IMG/VR virus record: IMGVR_UViG_3300012013_000224
Span: 1 to 21,388 of that record
DNA from: a virus
Length of the DNA stretch: 21,388 nucleotides
Strand: one strand, 5' to 3'
Made by a program: the position numbers and the translations under genes. Within the stretch, counting starts at the first letter, position 1. The number at the start of each line of letters is the position of its first letter. This document shows, in pieces, positions 12,079-18,816 of the stretch. The notes under the pieces were generated by a model that saw only the letters and a list, made by a program, of their open reading frames with translations, was not told where the DNA came from and searched no databases.

Positions 12079-12411
12079 CTATTCCCCGCTGATGATTTTG
12101 ATGGTTCGTGATGCACCCTCAGCCGATCCGCTGACGACCTGGAAGAACTTCACGCCTTCCATCGGTTGCCGTGCGAGTGCGTAGTGCCGAGCGGTTGATG
12201 TTCCGATTGTGACGCTGTAGGAGCTGCTCTCGTTGTAAAGCGGATAGAACGTCGAGCCGTCATCGGAAGCCTGGAACGTCAATGCCGATCCGGTCATTGC
12301 TGCTGGAGTGATGACCGCCAAAGGAACGCGGTTGTTTTCGAGTGTGAGCGTGCTGCTGACGGTTGCACCGTTGGCAATGGTGAGCGTGGATACGCGGAGG
12401 TTTTTAGCCAA
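12079..12411 (-). CDS. Small beta-rich virion-associated protein (110 aa, TTG start)
   Basis: TTG at 12411 has an ideal ribosome site (AAGGAG, 7-nt spacer) inside the end of the gp10-like gene, and no ATG occurs nearby. The protein is a Ser/Thr-rich beta sandwich in appearance: LRVSTLTIANGATVSSTLTL, ALTFQASDDGSTFYPLYNES, SYSVTIGTSTARHYALARQP, FFQVVSGSAEGASRTIKIIS. The FQASDDGSTFYPLYNE block is of the type seen in small phage decoration or neck proteins. It has no Lys/Arg-rich or catalytic site. Position between gp10-like and DUF3168 suggests a neck or tail component; I cannot name a family. Confidence 0.65.
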   Translation of the reverse strand: MAKNLRVSTLTIANGATVSSTLTLENNRVPLAVITPAAMTGSALTFQASDDGSTFYPLYNESSSYSVTIGTSTARHYALARQPMEGVKFFQVVSGSAEGASRTIKIISGE

Positions 12412-12892
12412 GTTTCAGCTCCTTGATTTCTTTTTCTAGTTGGGTTCGGAATGCTGCTTCGGCGGCGGATTGCATGGTGCGAACAGCTTTTACGATGGGT
12501 TGCTCGTCGCGTGGAAAACGGATCGTCACCACTTTTTTGTTCCACAGAACGTGACGCTTGTAGCTGTCGCCTTTCTTGGACGGATGCACAAATTGCTGCT
12601 TGTTTCCCTTTGTCCACTTCGCTCCGACAATCACGCCGACGGATGCTTTGAGCACCTTCACCCCGTAATGCTTTCGCGATTCGTTTTGGTACTCGGCGTT
12701 GAGCTTGTACTTGTCCGACCATTTCTTGCGACTGCCGGTTTGCTGACTGCTCGGTGCAATGGTCTTTGCGTAGTCGGCGATCGGCTGGCCGTAGGCTTTC
12801 AAGCAACGATCCAGCGGACCGAATCGCAGGCGAATATCGATCGCCTCCAGTGCTCGAACCAAGTCCATGTTGATTTGGATTTCAATGCTCAT
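12404..12892 (-). CDS. HK97 gp10-like head-tail/tail component
   Basis: The protein (162 aa) begins MSIEIQINMDLVRALEAIDI and has the features of the HK97 gp10 family: an N-terminal helix, QPIADYAKTIAPSSQQTGSR, KYGVKV-like strand (HYGVKVLKASVGVIVGAKWT), GNKQQFVHPSKKG (the place of the usual 'yg.f.EfGT' hairpin), and a C-terminal helix. It is basic. The family is a conserved component assembled at the head-tail interface. The ATG at 12892 forms an ATGA overlap with the head-closure gene. The chain is longer than average because of basic inserts (SRKKWSDKYKLNAEYQNESR). Confidence 0.75.
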   Translation of the reverse strand: MSIEIQINMDLVRALEAIDIRLRFGPLDRCLKAYGQPIADYAKTIAPSSQQTGSRKKWSDKYKLNAEYQNESRKHYGVKVLKASVGVIVGAKWTKGNKQQFVHPSKKGDSYKRHVLWNKKVVTIRFPRDEQPIVKAVRTMQSAAEAAFRTQLEKEIKELKLG

Positions 12893-13224
12893 GTGACGCA
12901 CACCAATTCGATGTACCGACGCAATCCATCGATTTGGTTGACGTAGGTAATACCGTAGTTTGTTGATCCGTAAACAATTCGCATCTCTGGTTGGTAGCCG
13001 GATCGAAAGCGGACGCGAAAGATTGCTTTGGTGCCTGCTTCAAGCTGGCGACCTCGCATGGTTTCGTTTCCGCCTGTCGGAATGAACTGGCAAGGCTCAT
13101 CGACGACATAATTCGACCAAGTGACGACTGGCTGGCCTGCATCGTCCTGCGTCTCGGTGACTTGCTGAACAGTACACCGCTGCCGCATCGCTCCAACCTT
13201 GAGATCGCGTGGTCTGCCGCTCAT
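12889..13224 (-). CDS. Head closure / head-tail joining protein
   Basis: The 111-aa sequence matches the Phage_H_T_join family (SPP1 gp16-like stopper): MRQRCTVQQVTETQDDAGQP, VVTWSNYVVDEPCQFIPTGG, a gene-specific loop, ATKAIFRVRFRSGY-like strand (TKAIFRVRFRSGYQPEMRIV) and YVNQIDGLRRYIELVC at the end. The protein stops DNA exit after packaging and docks the tail. It has 4-nt ATGA overlaps on both sides, so it is translationally coupled to the adaptor and the gp10-like gene. Confidence 0.85.
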   Translation of the reverse strand: MSGRPRDLKVGAMRQRCTVQQVTETQDDAGQPVVTWSNYVVDEPCQFIPTGGNETMRGRQLEAGTKAIFRVRFRSGYQPEMRIVYGSTNYGITYVNQIDGLRRYIELVCVT

Positions 13225-13793
13225 GGGTAGTTGCTCCGCATGAACCGCGTTACGAGTGCCTCGTATGGCTTCATGGTCTGGATCGCGTCACTCATCAGCA
13301 TGTCGCGATTCTCAAAGTAATGGCCGACAAGCAGCAGCATGGCTCGCTTGGCGATAGCTGGAACGAGCGTTGCGTCCTGGGAGTAGCCACATCGGTAGTT
13401 GACTGTCCAGGCATCCCATCGAGCTGATGTCGTCGGCAGGATTTGCTGGTAGGCAATTCTGAACTCGTCGATGTGCAATTGGTAAAGCGAAGTGGACAAT
13501 GTTTGCTGTGCGTTGTTGCCATCGAAGTAAGTGATCGATGTGATTGACTGGATTGGCCCTTTCGGCAACCGGAACTTGTCTCGCAATCCTTCTACCCTGA
13601 CTTTGTAGGTCTGGTAGCAGGTCACCGAGTCAGTATCTGATTCCCATTGCTCTCTGGCTTCGCTGATCAGCGACGATAAATGCGTGTCATGCACCGTATC
13701 GCTGGTTGCGATCTCGAGATGTTTTTTTACCTCGGACAGGCTCAACGGTTCCGCTGTCGGCCCCGTTACTAGTTCTGCTTGGATTTTCATCAT
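13221..13793 (-). CDS. Head-tail connector adaptor (gp6-like)
   Basis: The 190-aa product shows the gp6 / PhiE125 gp8 pattern: EPLSLSEVKKHLEI at the start, HDTHLSSLISEAREQWESDT (long helix), CYQTYKVRV, LPKGPIQSITSITYFDGNNA, WTVNYRCGYS, and PAIAKRAMLLLVGHYFENRD at the C-terminus. The protein forms a ring beneath the portal. The upstream TTG (13805) is open, but GGTGA is correctly spaced before the ATG at 13793, preferred here; ATG 13790 is also possible. The start lies inside a small out-of-frame ORF. Confidence 0.88.
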   Translation of the reverse strand: MMKIQAELVTGPTAEPLSLSEVKKHLEIATSDTVHDTHLSSLISEAREQWESDTDSVTCYQTYKVRVEGLRDKFRLPKGPIQSITSITYFDGNNAQQTLSTSLYQLHIDEFRIAYQQILPTTSARWDAWTVNYRCGYSQDATLVPAIAKRAMLLLVGHYFENRDMLMSDAIQTMKPYEALVTRFMRSNYP

Positions 13794-13902
13794 AACATTC
13801 ACCAATGCCTGCCCGTATCAAATAGTCAGCAACACCAGGAGTGACATCAACAACTGATGCCGTCTCCTTGCGGTGCCACATCTTCAAAAGTCGTATCAAC
13901 AT
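13687..13902 (-). CDS. Possible small overlapping phage protein (71 aa)
   Basis: The frame overlaps the glycosyltransferase end by 56 bp and the adaptor start by about 107 bp. Only the roughly 50 bp between those genes is free, and there it encodes a recognisable block, VVDVTPGVADYLIRAGIGEC, which resembles the 'v~~~~A~~LI~~G~A~~v' core of small phage head-region proteins. The rest is basic and low in complexity (RGKKTSRDRNQRYG). The ribosome site is weak. It is a real candidate but could be a chance ORF. Confidence 0.4.
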   Translation of the reverse strand: MLIRLLKMWHRKETASVVDVTPGVADYLIRAGIGECYDENPSRTSNGADSGTVEPVRGKKTSRDRNQRYGA

Positions 13903-14554
13903 CGTGTTCAATCCATTCCTTCGGGTACATATGGACAGGCTCGTAGTTTTCGTTGTAAATCGTCACCATCTCCTCGACATGACCAAGTCGACAATCTGGA
14001 TCGATGAACACGCTGTTACCTGCCTTTTGCCACTGTAACCAAAACCAAACATCGGAGTCGATTTTAGCGTCTCCCCATTGTCCCTTTTCGTCAGGCTGAC
14101 AGAAAAACCATGGCTTCTGGACTTGCTCAAGTTTCCTTGAGTTTATCACCGTTAGCCCGAAGTGCGCCGTGTCCACCTTGACCGGATAGCCAGACCATTT
14201 GCAGGTCGTCGCATCCGCACCAAGGATTGCACCTAACATTGCTTTCTTGCCCCTGCGAATTTGCATTCCTGCTAAAGCATCCATGTCTTCTTGGACAATG
14301 ATGTTTAGCAATCGTTGCAATTGACTTGGCTTAAAGCATGTGTCGCCATCGATGGTGATTAGGTAGTCCGTTTCTGCAACGGAACTTTCCATCATCATCT
14401 GCATGCACTGACCGTAATATACGCCGAGAGAAATCTCGAACGTAATTTTCATGTGCTTCAGCACTGCTTCAATTTGATTTCTACACCAAGTATTTTCATA
14501 CCTAGGTGCCGTCATCAACGCCTTGACCTTAATTTGCTTACTTTCCTTAACCAT
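13847..14554 (-). CDS. GT-A family glycosyltransferase within the head module
   Basis: The 235-aa protein has the layout of family-2-like transferases: KVKALMTAPRYENTW (first strand), NQIEAVLKHM, the nucleotide/metal motif TDYLITIDGDTCF (D69-G-D71), LAGMQIRRGKKAML, and DSDVWFWLQWQKAGNSVFID followed by CRLGH. The last block is the place of the acceptor or metal-binding His. No membrane segment, so it acts in the cytoplasm on protein, DNA or a soluble acceptor. A strong ribosome site (GGAGGA) precedes the ATG. It lies directly between the capsid-side genes and connector genes, suggesting virion protein glycosylation, which is inference. Confidence 0.78.
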   Translation of the reverse strand: MVKESKQIKVKALMTAPRYENTWCRNQIEAVLKHMKITFEISLGVYYGQCMQMMMESSVAETDYLITIDGDTCFKPSQLQRLLNIIVQEDMDALAGMQIRRGKKAMLGAILGADATTCKWSGYPVKVDTAHFGLTVINSRKLEQVQKPWFFCQPDEKGQWGDAKIDSDVWFWLQWQKAGNSVFIDPDCRLGHVEEMVTIYNENYEPVHMYPKEWIEHDVDTTFEDVAPQGDGISC

Positions 14555-14577
14555 CTCTTCCTCCGAGCAGTTTAAGA

Positions 14578-15000
14578 CTAGCCAACAACAACCACGTCAG
14601 CATTGCTGCTGTTTGCGCTGTTTACGATCTCAAGATCGAGGTTTCCGACAACCGCAGAAAGAACAGCACCGTTGGTGGTCGTGTCGGGCGTTACCTCAAT
14701 TCTCAAATAACGCTTGCGTGGCTTCAAATCGACATTAAACGCTACCACAACTGCTGCCGTGTTGTCGAGCGTTCGGTTGAACGACGAGTTAAACGTAGCA
14801 AAGTTGGAAGCAGTTGTGTTGTCAGACTCAAGCAACCGAACAGCTACGTTAGTGCTGTTGGTGTTCAGTTCTGCGCCGAGGACGATCTCGATGGTGGCAT
14901 AGTCTGCACCAGCACAATCGAGGTTAGCAGTCCTGGCAGTGGTCGCAGCGGTAATTGGTGCAAGCATCACATTACGCTTGACAGATTGCAAATTTTTCAT
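14578..15000 (-). CDS. Small beta-rich protein after capsid gene, possible decoration protein
   Basis: The 140-aa chain is Asn/Thr/Ala/Val-rich: an N-terminal arm, ANLDCAGADYATIEIVLGAE, NSTNVAVRLLESDNTTASNF, VVVAFNVDLKPRKRYLRIEV and GAVLSAVVGNLDLEIVNSAN. It looks like a jelly-roll or Ig-type sandwich. Its position directly after the major capsid gene, with a similar leader (ACAGGATTTT before the ATG), is where capsid decoration proteins are encoded. No family assigned. It lies downstream of the intrinsic terminator, so it would be expressed below the capsid gene unless readthrough is high. Confidence 0.65.
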   Translation of the reverse strand: MKNLQSVKRNVMLAPITAATTARTANLDCAGADYATIEIVLGAELNTNSTNVAVRLLESDNTTASNFATFNSSFNRTLDNTAAVVVAFNVDLKPRKRYLRIEVTPDTTTNGAVLSAVVGNLDLEIVNSANSSNADVVVVG

Positions 15001-15033
15001 ATTTAAAATCCTGTTTGAAATTTGTTGTGAGTC

Positions 15034-15066
15034 AAAAAGCTGCCGCCAGACGAATCCAGCGGCAGC
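15034..15066 (-). terminator. Intrinsic terminator after the major capsid gene
   Basis: On the minus strand GCTGCCGCTGGA (15066-15055) pairs along all 12 positions with TCTGGCGGCAGC (15050-15039), including two G-T pairs, around a TTCG tetraloop (15054-15051). TTTTT follows (15038-15034). A GC-rich, UUCG-capped stem followed by a U-tract is a strong Rho-independent terminator form. Confidence 0.85.
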
Positions 15067-15068
15067 AG

Positions 15069-15089
15069 AACCGCTCGGAGGAAGCGGTT
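15069..15089 (-). other. Second hairpin between capsid stop codon and terminator
   Basis: Minus strand AACCGCT (15089-15083), a 7-nt loop TCCTCCG, then AGCGGTT (15075-15069): a perfect 7-bp stem starting 4 bases after the capsid TGA. It has no U-tract of its own. Together with the terminator it may protect the 3' end of the capsid mRNA. Confidence 0.65.
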
Positions 15090-15093
15090 AGGA

Positions 15094-16386
15094 TCAACCG
15101 AAGACGAGACCGATGATTCCACCAGATGCTGATGCGGTTCCGCGATCATGCACGCTGATGTCGAATCGTTGGGTGGCCTTGATAGCTACTTGGTCAAGCT
15201 CAAAGTATCGGCTTGAGTCCAATGCAATCGAGATACCGCGACGGGTTCCGAGGTAGGATCCCATCGACAGGTCACCAAAATAGCAAGCACGCAGACCAGT
15301 TGTCCCGGTTAGTCGCGACTCGAGAACTTGCGAAACCACAACTGGGTAACCAAGAAAACTTCGGCTCATGCCACCAGCAATTTCAGCCATCGTCACGCCA
15401 CCAGCAGCATTTGCCAGTCGTTGCATGGATGCTGACCAACCAGCGTTGCTGATATACCAGCGCGGTTGGATACCGCTGTACATCTTGCAAGCACCGACAA
15501 CGGACTCGAAGTTTGCGAAGGTCAACGCACTGAACGTCAGATTGCTGGTTGCAGTAACCAGCGATCCAGCGGCTAAAGCCCCTGCTAGCCCAACGATTCC
15601 ACCGTAGGTCGATGTTCCGTCTCCCAAGAACAGTGCTTCGTCTTCCTTGACTGCCATGGTGTAAGCAACGCTGCGAGACACCATTTCGGCAACGCTGATC
15701 ACCGAATCTTCGGAAAGCTCGGAAGAAACGACAACCATTGCTGCCAGTTTCTTGGCATCAAGCTTGACTTGTTGGACAGTCATATCCGAAGCGGTGATCG
15801 TTGAGCCTTCGCCAACGTAGTAACCAGTCACTTCGCCTGCAAGCTTAGGAACGATGGTTACGCTGTCAGTCATCGGCCAAACGCGACTGTTTTGACGGGC
15901 AACACCGAATTGCTCTCGCAGTTCGATGATTGCCGCTTCCATTGGTTCTGGAACCAGGAATCCGCCGAGGGTATTGTCGCCGGTGGACATTGCGTTTCGG
16001 ATGCCATTATCGGCACAGAATTGCTTTGCTTTGCTGTTGTTAAACAGGTTTGCAAGAACGAACTGACCGGATGAATAGGCATCGTATTCGTTCTTGAAAG
16101 CTTCAAGCTTGCGGTAGGCGCGAGCCTGTGCAGGGATCTTGGCTTGTGGCTTGTCTGCGTCTGGCGATTCGATCTTTGCTACCTTGGCGGCAACAAAGTT
16201 CTGCACCTTCTCGGCGCGACGGAGATCGTCAGAAAGCTTTGGAATTTGCTTGTCGATGATGCCATCGATTTCGGCGGTTTCTTCAGCGGTAAAATCGCGG
16301 CTTTCTTCGGCAGCAAGTGCTTGGATGCCTTCGACCTTAGCTTGCAAGGCTTGAATTTCCTTGCTCAGTTCGATTGGAGATTTCAT
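15094..16386 (-). CDS. Major capsid protein, HK97 fold
   Basis: From ATG 16386 (AGGA, 7-nt spacer) the protein is 430 aa. Residues 1-75 are a charged coiled coil (ELSKEIQALQAKVEGIQALA), the delta/scaffold domain normally removed on maturation. From GGFLVPEPM (about 141) the fold signature runs: AAIIELREQFGVARQNSRVW, VTIVPKLAGEVTGYYVGEGS, KLAAMVVVSSELSEDS, AYTMAVKEDEALFLGDGTST, and a C-terminal VAIKATQRFDISVHDRGTAS. The in-frame extension to a TTG at 16455 lacks a ribosome site. A ClpP-like protease gene lies upstream, as usual. Synthesis is probably raised by the tandem hairpin and terminator downstream. Confidence 0.95.
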   Translation of the reverse strand: MKSPIELSKEIQALQAKVEGIQALAAEESRDFTAEETAEIDGIIDKQIPKLSDDLRRAEKVQNFVAAKVAKIESPDADKPQAKIPAQARAYRKLEAFKNEYDAYSSGQFVLANLFNNSKAKQFCADNGIRNAMSTGDNTLGGFLVPEPMEAAIIELREQFGVARQNSRVWPMTDSVTIVPKLAGEVTGYYVGEGSTITASDMTVQQVKLDAKKLAAMVVVSSELSEDSVISVAEMVSRSVAYTMAVKEDEALFLGDGTSTYGGIVGLAGALAAGSLVTATSNLTFSALTFANFESVVGACKMYSGIQPRWYISNAGWSASMQRLANAAGGVTMAEIAGGMSRSFLGYPVVVSQVLESRLTGTTGLRACYFGDLSMGSYLGTRRGISIALDSSRYFELDQVAIKATQRFDISVHDRGTASASGGIIGLVFG

Positions 16387-16546
16387 GTCAAAATCCTGTG
16401 TAAACATCGGCACAGGCATAAAAATAGCCTGATAACCGACTGGGAAACGAAACAAAACGATTCACAGTCAGGAACCAAGCCAATAATCACGGACTTGAAA
16501 TCCTCGACAAAATTGCGTGAGACTTTTGCTCAAAGCTCAAGCATTA
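16387..16546 (-). other. 160-bp leader between protease and capsid genes
   Basis: This region has no gene. It contains the ACACAGGATTTTGAC ribosome site and, just upstream, a weak 5-bp hairpin (CAGGC / GCCTG, minus strand 16431-16413) with an A/T loop. No hexamer pair is good enough to call a promoter, although a capsid-specific promoter would suit the terminator that follows the capsid gene. Confidence 0.5.
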
Positions 16547-17200
16547 TTATTTGTTTTTGGCAGTTGTCAAGTTTGCGAACGCCAACCTCGATTTTACGAG
16601 GTCTCTGCGGTGCGACTGAATTGCAATATCCTCTGGAGGATTCCTGAACCATGCCGCCATTGCTGCCTTCGCTTTTGATTTCTTTTCAGTCTTCGAGGTA
16701 GCCAGTCCTGTTGAAACTGCGTTTTCTGCCGAATACCATGTCTCAGCCGAGAGCAACGACATGATTTCTTCCTCTGAGTCATCGATGTATTGCGAATATA
16801 TTTCAATTAGAGCTTTGTCGTATTCCTCGAGGACATCCGCAGTTTTTCGCATCCTGTCGGCGTTCCCGATTTCAATGGTCAATGCTCGATGTATCATCAA
16901 TCTAGATCCTGAAGACATTGTTCGCGTTTCTCCAGCCAGGAAAACAACCGATGCAGCAGATGCCGCCAATGCCTCGTTGATCGTGTCTACGCCACCAGGA
17001 TAGCGTTTCAGCGTGTTGTAGATCGCTATCCCCTCGTCGGCCGATCCACCTGGAGAGTTGATTCGCACGGTGGCTCTTCCGCCGTCTAGGCTTTCAAGAG
17101 CATCGGAAACGGACATCGCGGTGACTCCTTCGCCAGTCCAGTCCGCTCCGATGACTCCGTCCACAAACAGTTCGTTCTTGGCCTTGTTGATTGCGATCAT
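16547..17200 (-). CDS. Prohead maturation protease, ClpP/S14-like
   Basis: The 217-aa protein follows the phage ClpP-type protease: VRINSPGGSADEGIAIYNTL (oxyanion region), ALAASAASVVFLAGE with the nucleophile at Ser81 in the LAAS block, then RLMIHRA with the catalytic His104. A third residue, probably the Asp near 130-141, follows in the long helix KTADVLEEYDKALIEIYSQY. A C-terminal tail of about 50 basic residues may interact with the capsid precursor. It processes the capsid N-terminal delta domain inside the prohead. It has an ATGA overlap with the portal gene. Confidence 0.92.
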   Translation of the reverse strand: MIAINKAKNELFVDGVIGADWTGEGVTAMSVSDALESLDGGRATVRINSPGGSADEGIAIYNTLKRYPGGVDTINEALAASAASVVFLAGETRTMSSGSRLMIHRALTIEIGNADRMRKTADVLEEYDKALIEIYSQYIDDSEEEIMSLLSAETWYSAENAVSTGLATSKTEKKSKAKAAMAAWFRNPPEDIAIQSHRRDLVKSRLAFANLTTAKNK

Positions 17201-18807
17201 TTATTGATTCCCATCAGGTTGAATGTCCTATCGGTCCAAACAGCAACCTCGGCAGCAATAGCGGTCGGCAGGTTGCTTGTTTCTTTTGCAGCTATCTTAC
17301 ATAGAGCATCAACGCTTTCTTGACAATGTTTTGTTGCCAGATCGCGATCAATTCCCAATGCTTCAAGCTTTTCAGCAAGCTTCGATTCCCATTTCGGGTA
17401 GTTCTTATTGATCCAAACGCCAAAGTTCTTCGATTTCGCGCCTGCGATGGCGTTATTCGCTTCGGTCTTGATTAGACTGCGGATGGTTTCCTCAACGGCG
17501 CGACTTGCCATTGCTGACGCTTGAGTCTGCTCTTCCTGAGCATCTTCCGATGCATCATCTTCGCTTGATTCGTCTTCTTCTGGCGATGCGTCAGATTCAG
17601 ACTCGTCTTGCTGCGGAGCCCCAGGAGTGATTGCGGGGTTGGCAAACTCGTCGCCACCTTCGTAAGGGTTTAGGTCCAGCTTCGCCCGAGCTTCGTTTGG
17701 AGACATGATTCTGTGCGTTACAAGCAACGCCAACGAACTTGTGGTAGTCTGTAAATCCGTCCTGTGGATCGATGCCCGGTTAAACTTGTGGAAGTGGCTT
17801 CTGCGGATTTTCTGCGACTGTGTCAGCAACTTCATGTCGCACTGCTCTTCAAACTTGACAAGCCAGCGATCCAGCGCAACCAAATAAGCAAGGTTTTTCT
17901 GCTCATGCCCGTTGTAGCTTGATCCATCTGGATCGCCGGGCATGGCTTCGATTCCAAACAGCATCCCAACATCTTGGCGAGTAAACTTTTGCAATTCGAT
18001 AAACTGCGAATCCTGGTTCGTCACGCTTACTGCGTTGACCTTCATTCCTTCTCGCAGCATCGCCGCCTTACCGGCATTGTCTGCACCGGCTTCGGTCTCG
18101 TTGAAGTGTTGCAGGAACTTCCTGGCCTTCGCCTCTTCGCGAAACATCCCGGCAGGCGCTTCGATAAATAACTTGCCTCGAAATCCCTTGCCTAGTTGCG
18201 TATCAACGTAGGTTTGCGATCTCTTTCCAATGCTGAATAAATCCTGGCCGATGTTTAGCAAGCCCATGCCGGTCACGCCGTTGTGGCTAAATCCGGTGAT
18301 GTGCAAGACATCCTTGTCTTCAAGAATTACATACTTGTCAGTGTTAACTGAGAAGTCGTACATTAGATTCTCGTAGGAATCCATGTCAGGTTTTGTTACA
18401 TGGTACTTGATGCCGTCAACGATAACGGTAACGGTCCTGTCTGGCATGATCGGAATCAGTTCAACTGGAGTTCCAGACTGATCCCGAACAATCGCTGCGC
18501 GACCGTTGCCAAACATGATTGCATGGCTTGCTACTTGCTCCTTAAACAACGAAGGCGACTGCATGCTGTTCGGTGCTTCTCGGAACAACTTGTAGCTAGG
18601 ATGCCGGTAGTCGTTTTCTGCGCCTTCTCCAGATGCCTTCTTAATGTCTAACGGCAACAAACCCACATCACCAACAATTCGGTTATGAGCGTACCAAACA
18701 GGGGGCAAAGAAAGAGCATCAGCAATGCCAATATATTTCTTTTGTGCGAAATCATCATCTTCGGACAATCCCATCCATTTCGCCAACTGGTAAAAAATAC
18801 TCTTCAT
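17197..18807 (-). CDS. Portal protein (HK97 family) with acidic linker and C-terminal extension
   Basis: The 536-aa protein matches HK97-type portals: VWYAHNRIVGDVGLLPLDIK, a wing/stem core with LRDQSGTPVELIPI-like strand (IVRDQSGTPVELIPIMPDRT), DVLHITGFSHNGVTGMGLLN, FRGKLFIEAPAG, then FIELQKFTRQDVGMLFGIEA and YLVALDRWLVKFEEQCDMKL. After the usual end come an acidic linker (401-429, DESESDASPEEDESSEDDAS) and a 107-residue helical domain (430-536). That domain is an addition relative to lambdoid HK97 portals, although comparable tails occur in other phages. It has a GGGAG ribosome site. It forms the dodecameric DNA entry ring. Confidence 0.93.
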   Translation of the reverse strand: MKSIFYQLAKWMGLSEDDDFAQKKYIGIADALSLPPVWYAHNRIVGDVGLLPLDIKKASGEGAENDYRHPSYKLFREAPNSMQSPSLFKEQVASHAIMFGNGRAAIVRDQSGTPVELIPIMPDRTVTVIVDGIKYHVTKPDMDSYENLMYDFSVNTDKYVILEDKDVLHITGFSHNGVTGMGLLNIGQDLFSIGKRSQTYVDTQLGKGFRGKLFIEAPAGMFREEAKARKFLQHFNETEAGADNAGKAAMLREGMKVNAVSVTNQDSQFIELQKFTRQDVGMLFGIEAMPGDPDGSSYNGHEQKNLAYLVALDRWLVKFEEQCDMKLLTQSQKIRRSHFHKFNRASIHRTDLQTTTSSLALLVTHRIMSPNEARAKLDLNPYEGGDEFANPAITPGAPQQDESESDASPEEDESSEDDASEDAQEEQTQASAMASRAVEETIRSLIKTEANNAIAGAKSKNFGVWINKNYPKWESKLAEKLEALGIDRDLATKHCQESVDALCKIAAKETSNLPTAIAAEVAVWTDRTFNLMGINK

Positions 18808-18816
18808 TTCATCTCC

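Noticed and set aside
12440-12946. Plus-strand ORF of 168 codons
   Set aside because: It lies antisense to the gp10-like gene, which has a clear family pattern; the translated sequence has no domain and no ribosome site. The other long plus-strand frames (e.g. 4938-5417, 7131-7577, 16144-16647) are shadows for the same reason.
16387-16455. In-frame 23-codon N-terminal extension of the capsid protein
   Set aside because: It would begin at a TTG without a ribosome site, whereas the ATG at 16386 has AGGA at the right spacing and begins the usual coiled-coil delta domain.
16387-16546. A capsid promoter
   Set aside because: Several TTG and TAT-like words occur, but no -35/-10 pair with 16-18 nt spacing and at least 4/6 matches at both boxes.
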